The notes beneath the pieces were generated by a model. It was not told the origin of the DNA. It worked only from the letters and a program-made list of their open reading frames with translations, and ran no database searches. Positions 34,395 to 38,283 of a stretch of 38,283 nucleotides of DNA are shown here, one piece after another; positions within the stretch are counted from its first letter, which is position 1, and the number at the start of each line of letters is the position of its first letter. Location: NCBI GenBank assembly GCA_012840125.1, contig DULZ01000092.1:1-38283 (forward strand), in the 5' to 3' direction. Position numbers and translations under genes: made by a program. This stretch comes from Clostridia bacterium. GTDB taxonomy: Bacteria > Bacillota > DULZ01.

Positions 34395-35796
34395 GCATTC
34401 CAGTCGTGGAGGAACAAACAGGCAGCGCCGCGGGAAAAGGCAGGATGCCAGGGGTCTGGCCGTGGAGACCTTGATCGATATCTTGGAAGATGGTGCCTAC
34501 GCCAATATTGCCGTGCATGACCGTTTACAACAAACCCAGTTATCAGGCCCCGAACGGGGTCTTTTTACTGAACTGGTTTACGGTGTTGCCCGCACCAGGC
34601 AGACCTTGGACTGGGCTTTGAGCCGGTTCCTCAATCGCCGGCTGGACAGCTTGACACCGGCTGTGAGAAATATCCTGCGGTTGGGGGCCTACCAGCTGAT
34701 GTACCTGGAGCGGGTCCCACCCCGGGCGGCTATTCATGAGGCAGTGGAGCTGGCCAAAGTTTACGGCCATCAAGGAGTGGCCGGCCTGGTAAACGGGGTT
34801 TTGCGCAGTTTGCTGCGCAACCTGAACCGGCTGCCCTTCCCATCCCTGGCGGCAGAGCCGGTGAAACATATCGCTTTAAAATACTCTCACCCGGAGTGGT
34901 TGGTGGAGCGCTGGCTGGCTGCTTACGGGCAAGAAGGTACTATTAGACTGTGTGAATATAACAATAGACCGGCGCCTTTGACCGTGAGGGTGAACACTTT
35001 GAAAACAACCAAAGAGGAGCTGCGCCGGCGGCTGGTGGCAAAAGGAATGGAAGTGGCGAACAGCCGCTATGTGCCGGAAGCACTGCTGGTAGAAAACTGG
35101 CCTGGGCTGGAACAGGTGGAAGAGTTCGCCCAGGGTTTGTTCACCATGCAGGATGAAAGCTCCATGCTGGTGGCCCATGCCCTCAAGCCGGCCGGCGACG
35201 CTCTGGTGGTGGATGCTTGCGCCGCACCGGGTACCAAGACGACCCACCTGGCGGAGCTCATGCAAGACCGGGGGAAGATCCTGGCCTTTGATATTCATGC
35301 CCACAAGCTGCCGCTGATAAAGCAGGCGTGCCGCAGGCTCGGCATCACTTCGGTGGACACGCACCTGGGCGATGCCAGGGAACTCCCCCGTTTGGTCCCA
35401 CGGCCTCCCTCATATATTTTGGTGGATGCGCCATGTTCCGGGCTGGGTGTGCTGGGAAGGAGGGCCGATGCCAGGTGGCGGAAGCAGCCGGAGCAACTGC
35501 GAGAATTGCCTGAACTGCAGCTGGCGATTTTGACAGCCGGGGGAAAGGCCCTGGCACCCGGCGGCGTGATGGTATACAGCACCTGTTCGATCTCTCCCGA
35601 AGAAAACCAGGTCGTGGTGCGCCGGTTCCTGGCAGAAAACCCGGGGTTTGTCCTGGAAAACCTGCAGCCCTATGTCCCTTTTACTCCGGAGCGGGAAGAG
35701 GACCGGCAGCTCATGGGGGAAGGGATGCTGCAGCTGCTGCCCCATGTGCATGGCGTTGACGGTTTTTTCATGGCCCGCTTGCGAAAACTGACTTAA
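34387..35796 (+). CDS. rsmB: 16S rRNA (cytosine967-C5)-methyltransferase
   Basis: Methylates C967 (E. coli numbering) of 16S rRNA using AdoMet. The 469-residue product has an N-terminal NusB-like RNA-binding domain (about 20-150, with RLGAYQLMYLERVPPRAAIHEAVE) and a C-terminal Rossmann methyltransferase domain. The latter shows VVDACAAPGTKTTHLAE (AdoMet motif), DAPCSGLGVLGRR (catalytic Cys in PCS) and YSTCSISPEEN (second Cys). It starts in the end of the peptidase gene with only a weak GAAGAG ribosome site, suggesting translational coupling. B. subtilis yloM is the counterpart. Confidence 0.96.
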   Translation: MSKHSSRGGTNRQRRGKRQDARGLAVETLIDILEDGAYANIAVHDRLQQTQLSGPERGLFTELVYGVARTRQTLDWALSRFLNRRLDSLTPAVRNILRLGAYQLMYLERVPPRAAIHEAVELAKVYGHQGVAGLVNGVLRSLLRNLNRLPFPSLAAEPVKHIALKYSHPEWLVERWLAAYGQEGTIRLCEYNNRPAPLTVRVNTLKTTKEELRRRLVAKGMEVANSRYVPEALLVENWPGLEQVEEFAQGLFTMQDESSMLVAHALKPAGDALVVDACAAPGTKTTHLAELMQDRGKILAFDIHAHKLPLIKQACRRLGITSVDTHLGDARELPRLVPRPPSYILVDAPCSGLGVLGRRADARWRKQPEQLRELPELQLAILTAGGKALAPGGVMVYSTCSISPEENQVVVRRFLAENPGFVLENLQPYVPFTPEREEDRQLMGEGMLQLLPHVHGVDGFFMARLRKLT

Positions 35797-35870
35797 TTTT
35801 GCCCGGGAAAAGTCTGGTGAGGGAGTTTTTGGTTCATAATATGGATATAGGGCGAGGAAAGGAAAACAGG

Positions 35871-36932
35871 ATGAACAAGCCACACGTACGTAATCTCCCA
35901 TGGGATGAGTTGGACAAGATCATGAAGGAGCTGGGGGAGCCGGCTTTTCGCAGCAGGCAGCTTTTCCAGTGGATTCACCAGAAAGGGATTACCTCCTGGG
36001 AAGAAATGACGGACCTGCCGAAAAAGTTGCGAATGTGGTTCGCGGAACATTTCAGCATTGAGGGACTTCCCGTGATCCGGCGGCTGGCATCCAGGCAGGA
36101 CGATACGGTTAAGTACTTGCTGCGCTTGCCGGACGGTGAACTGGTAGAAACGGTCTTAATGTCTTATGATCCCCCGGAAGGCAAACAACGGCGTACCCTA
36201 TGCGTATCCACTCAGGTGGGCTGCCCGTTAAAATGTGCCTTCTGTGCCACCGGACAATCAGGGTTCACCAGGAACCTGGAAGTACATGAGATACTGGGAC
36301 AAGTACTGGCGGTCAACCGGGACCTGGTGTCGGCGGGCCAAGCGCCGGTTTCCAACCTGGTATTCATGGGGATGGGGGAACCTTTCCTCAATTATGAAAA
36401 CCTGGTGCAAGGAATTCGCCTGCTGCACCATCCCCTGGGGCTGAACATCAGTTGGCGGAGGATCTGTGTGTCCACCAGCGGCATCGTGCCGGGGATCTAT
36501 CGCTTGGCAGATGAGGGAATGCCCCTGGTGCTGGCTGTCTCCCTCCACGCACCGAATGATGAATTGCGCAGCCGGCTTATGCCGGTTAACCGCCGGTATC
36601 CCTTGGAGGAACTGGTGGCGGCTTGTCACTACTGGGTCCAAAGAACCAACCGGCGCATTACTTTTGAATATATCTTACTGGGCGGCGTGAATGACAGCTT
36701 GGCTCACGCGGGAGAACTGGTAGGGCTGTTGAAAGGCCTGTTGGCCAATGTAAACTTGATTCCTTTTAATCCCGTTAGCGACGGTCCTTTTGTCAAGCCT
36801 TCGAGGAATAAGGTTATGGCTTTCCGGCAATACCTGGAGGACCATGGGGTGACCGCCGTGATCAGGGAAGAAAAAGGCGGTGACATCGAAGCTGCTTGCG
36901 GTCAATTACGCAGGAGAGAAATGAGGGGATAA
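35871..36932 (+). CDS. rlmN: 23S rRNA / tRNA adenine-C2 methyltransferase, radical SAM
   Basis: A [4Fe-4S] radical-SAM enzyme that makes 2-methyladenosine in 23S rRNA (A2503) and in some tRNAs. The 353-residue product has CxxxCxxC as CPLKCAFC (about 113-120), VFMGMGEPFLNYEN and LAVSLHAPND. The methyl-carrying Cys is visible near the C-terminus in EAACGQL. The start is ATG at 35871, with GAGGAAAGGA upstream and the family N-terminus NLPWDEL soon after. The open frame extends to 35799 without support. The 74-base gap after rsmB is the largest in this operon. It lies before the FHA genes, as yloN precedes prpC in B. subtilis. Confidence 0.96.
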   Translation: MNKPHVRNLPWDELDKIMKELGEPAFRSRQLFQWIHQKGITSWEEMTDLPKKLRMWFAEHFSIEGLPVIRRLASRQDDTVKYLLRLPDGELVETVLMSYDPPEGKQRRTLCVSTQVGCPLKCAFCATGQSGFTRNLEVHEILGQVLAVNRDLVSAGQAPVSNLVFMGMGEPFLNYENLVQGIRLLHHPLGLNISWRRICVSTSGIVPGIYRLADEGMPLVLAVSLHAPNDELRSRLMPVNRRYPLEELVAACHYWVQRTNRRITFEYILLGGVNDSLAHAGELVGLLKGLLANVNLIPFNPVSDGPFVKPSRNKVMAFRQYLEDHGVTAVIREEKGGDIEAACGQLRRREMRG

Positions 36933-36935
36933 ACC

Positions 36936-37697
36936 TTGATTTCCAGATTTGAAGATTTCCTAGGAACACGGTTGGAAGGGATTTTCCGGCGGGCTTTCCC
37001 GCGTCCCTTAGAGCCGGGTGACCTGGCCCGGGCCCTGCATAAACAAATGCTCAAGCAACGCTTAAAAAGCATCAAGTATACTTATGTCCCCAATTTCTAT
37101 TTGATCCGGCTTCATCCTAGAGACTACCAGAGTTTTGCCCCCTACCAGCATTCCCTGCTGGGGGAATTGGGTGAATACTTGGAGAAAAAGGCGAAAGAAC
37201 GGAATCTGTATCTCATCAAGCCTCTGGATATTAAACTGGATTGTGATGCGGAGATTCCACCGGGAAAAATCAAGGTATTCGGCAGGCTGCAGGAAGGTTT
37301 GGACTCTTTGGAGAAGAATTATTCCCGTGAGGACAATGATGGGGATACCCGCATTTTCCAGCGAGGCTGGGTGGAAAAGGAATTGGAGCCGGTTCTTTTG
37401 CGCTGGATGGTGGAAGTGACGGAAGGGGTGGACAAAGGCAAGTCTTTCGTGCTGGCCAAGTATCGCAATGTCATTGGTCGCAATCCCAGTGCGGATGTCA
37501 GTTTGCTGGACCCGGCAGTGTCCAGGTACCATGCCCAGTTGGAGTTGTTGGGACAGCAGGTACTGTTAACGGACCTCGGCAGCACCAACGGTACCATTTA
37601 CCGGGGACAGCCGGTGGACAGCATTCTCTTGGAGACGGGAGAAGAATTCAAGGTAGGCAATAGTACGATCCTTTTACGGGAGTATGGCCATGATTAA
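36936..37697 (+). CDS. FhaA-like protein: DUF3662 plus FHA domain
   Basis: A phospho-threonine-binding signalling protein of 253 residues. The N-terminal DUF3662 domain (about 1-120) has the family start FEDFLGTRLEGIF and the LARALHKQM segment. A linker with acidic patch (about 125-150) leads to a C-terminal FHA domain (about 165-250) with IGRNPSADVSLLDPAVSRYHAQL and DLGSTNGT. Those show the Arg, Ser, His and Asn residues needed to bind phospho-Thr. The start is TTG at 36936 after GAGGGG. Counterparts in Actinobacteria and Clostridia bind PknB-type kinase substrates in cell-wall control. It overlaps the second FHA gene by 8 bases. Confidence 0.92.
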   Translation: MISRFEDFLGTRLEGIFRRAFPRPLEPGDLARALHKQMLKQRLKSIKYTYVPNFYLIRLHPRDYQSFAPYQHSLLGELGEYLEKKAKERNLYLIKPLDIKLDCDAEIPPGKIKVFGRLQEGLDSLEKNYSREDNDGDTRIFQRGWVEKELEPVLLRWMVEVTEGVDKGKSFVLAKYRNVIGRNPSADVSLLDPAVSRYHAQLELLGQQVLLTDLGSTNGTIYRGQPVDSILLETGEEFKVGNSTILLREYGHD

Positions 37698-38175
37698 TGT
37701 GCTGGTGATCGTGGTGCTGCGGTTTATCCCGCTGCTCCTCCTGTTCATTTTTTGTCTCATGCTGTTCGGCCTGGTGAAGGGAGAATTAGTCCCGGGGAAA
37801 GCCAGGCGGCCTGTTTATTACCTGGTCGTCGACCGGGAACAGTCCGGTACTGAGCTGCCCCGGCGGGAAATACAGTTAATTGAAGAGACGGTTACCATTG
37901 GGCGATCCGGAGACAATCAAGTGGTACTGCCCGATCCCTATGTGTCCGGTCAGCATGCCAGGATCGAGCAAAAAGAGGGAGAGCTGTGGCTGATCGATTT
38001 GGGCAGCACCAACGGTACCTTTGTGAACGGGAAAAAAGTTAAGGGAAAAGTTAAGCTGAAACCGGAGGATTCCGTAATCATTGGCGGAATCCTTTTTAAG
38101 GTGGAAAAGGGGGGAGAATATGCAGACAGCGGTTCTGACCCACGTGGGGTTAGTAAGGCAGAGGAACGAAGATAG
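37690..38175 (+). CDS. FhaB-like protein: membrane anchor plus FHA domain
   Basis: A 161-residue protein with an N-terminal hydrophobic helix (about 3-30), so membrane-tethered with the FHA domain in the cytoplasm (about 60-145). FHA residues are intact: IGRSGDNQVVLPDPYVSGQHARI and DLGSTNGTFVNG. A polar C-terminal tail follows. ATG at 37690 has GGGAG 7 bases upstream; ATG at 37684 is too close. It overlaps the first FHA gene by 8 bases and, at its 3' end, the phosphatase gene by 56 bases in another frame. Expected role: bringing phosphorylated cell-envelope proteins together with the kinase and phosphatase. Confidence 0.93.
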   Translation: MINVLVIVVLRFIPLLLLFIFCLMLFGLVKGELVPGKARRPVYYLVVDREQSGTELPRREIQLIEETVTIGRSGDNQVVLPDPYVSGQHARIEQKEGELWLIDLGSTNGTFVNGKKVKGKVKLKPEDSVIIGGILFKVEKGGEYADSGSDPRGVSKAEERR

Positions 38176-38283
38176 TTACGCCGTGTTGCCGGAGCACAGC
38201 CTGTTTGCCGTAGCGGACGGCATGGGAGGTCATCAAGCCGGGGAACTGGCCAGCAGCCTGGCCTTGAAAATACTAGGTGAACT
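38120..38283 (+). CDS. prpC: PP2C-type Ser/Thr protein phosphatase (5' part only)
   Basis: The first 54 codons of a PP2C phosphatase run off the window. The start ATG at 38120 follows AAGGGGGGAG. The reading shows GLVRQRNEDSYAV and VADGMGGHQAGE: the Asp in NEDS and in ADGMGG are the metal ligands of the PrpC/Stp family. The start lies within the upstream FHA gene (56-base overlap, different frame). In B. subtilis rlmN is followed by prpC and the kinase prkC, so a PASTA kinase is expected downstream. It would reverse phosphorylation read by the two FHA proteins. Confidence 0.92.
   Translation, partial: MQTAVLTHVGLVRQRNEDSYAVLPEHSLFAVADGMGGHQAGELASSLALKILGE

Overview
The window is a stretch of low-GC-lineage Gram-positive (Bacillota) chromosome, most likely from an anaerobic member of the Clostridia. 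This rests on gene order and gene content: the backbone lspA-rluD-(hslO, DNA methylase)-pyrRBCKDFE-rqcH-yloB-yicC-remA-rpoZ-coaBC-metK-priA-def-fmt-rsmB-rlmN-FHA/PP2C follows the arrangement known from Bacillus subtilis. The additions are typical of Clostridia: a DUF116 protein, a membrane Zn peptidase, twin FHA genes before the PP2C gene, a ferredoxin-nitroreductase, and TTG/GTG starts after strong AGGAGG sites. I cannot name a species. There are no insertion sequences, phage genes or CRISPR arrays, and no gene-free stretch longer than about 235 bases.

Layout. 1-2796: lipoprotein signal peptidase and pseudouridine synthase in one transcript, a small convergent membrane protein, and the redox chaperone HslO. 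2897-3742: an orphan DNA methyltransferase. 3739-9839: the pyrimidine operon. It is headed by a sigma-A-like promoter and carries two PyrR-responsive attenuators (before pyrR and before pyrB), followed by tightly overlapping pyrB-C-K-D-F-E; carAB and pyrP are absent. 9874-10707: an unknown secreted, C-terminally anchored protein. 10754-12526 (minus): RqcH of ribosome-associated quality control. 12696-15458: a SERCA-type Ca2+ ATPase, ended by a large terminator. 15615-19498: yicC, remA, rpoZ, coaBC, metK. Guanylate kinase (gmk), which sits between remA and rpoZ in B. subtilis, is absent from its slot.

19501-29160 is an accessory block inserted into the housekeeping order between metK and priA. 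It holds a macrodomain hydrolase, tRNA-Thr(CGT), a TAXI-type TRAP transporter (lipoprotein receptor plus fused permease), a ferredoxin-nitroreductase with a Cys-to-Asp change in one cluster motif, a Cache-domain chemoreceptor, a homologue of archaeal cyclic 2,3-diphosphoglycerate synthetase, and a cyclic-nucleotide-fold/DUF2225 fusion. Most units in the block have their own promoter and terminator, so it reads as independently regulated genes for uptake, sensing and metabolism rather than one operon.

29242-38283 returns to the core: priA, def, fmt, DUF116, Zn peptidase, rsmB and rlmN (replication restart, N-terminal maturation, translation initiation, rRNA modification), then two FHA proteins and the start of a PP2C phosphatase. 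The last three form the opening of a Ser/Thr phospho-signalling module that continues past the window.

No single element can be declared a new system from sequence alone. The best candidates for follow-up are the cPGS homologue, the CNB-DUF2225 fusion beside it, and the missing gmk.
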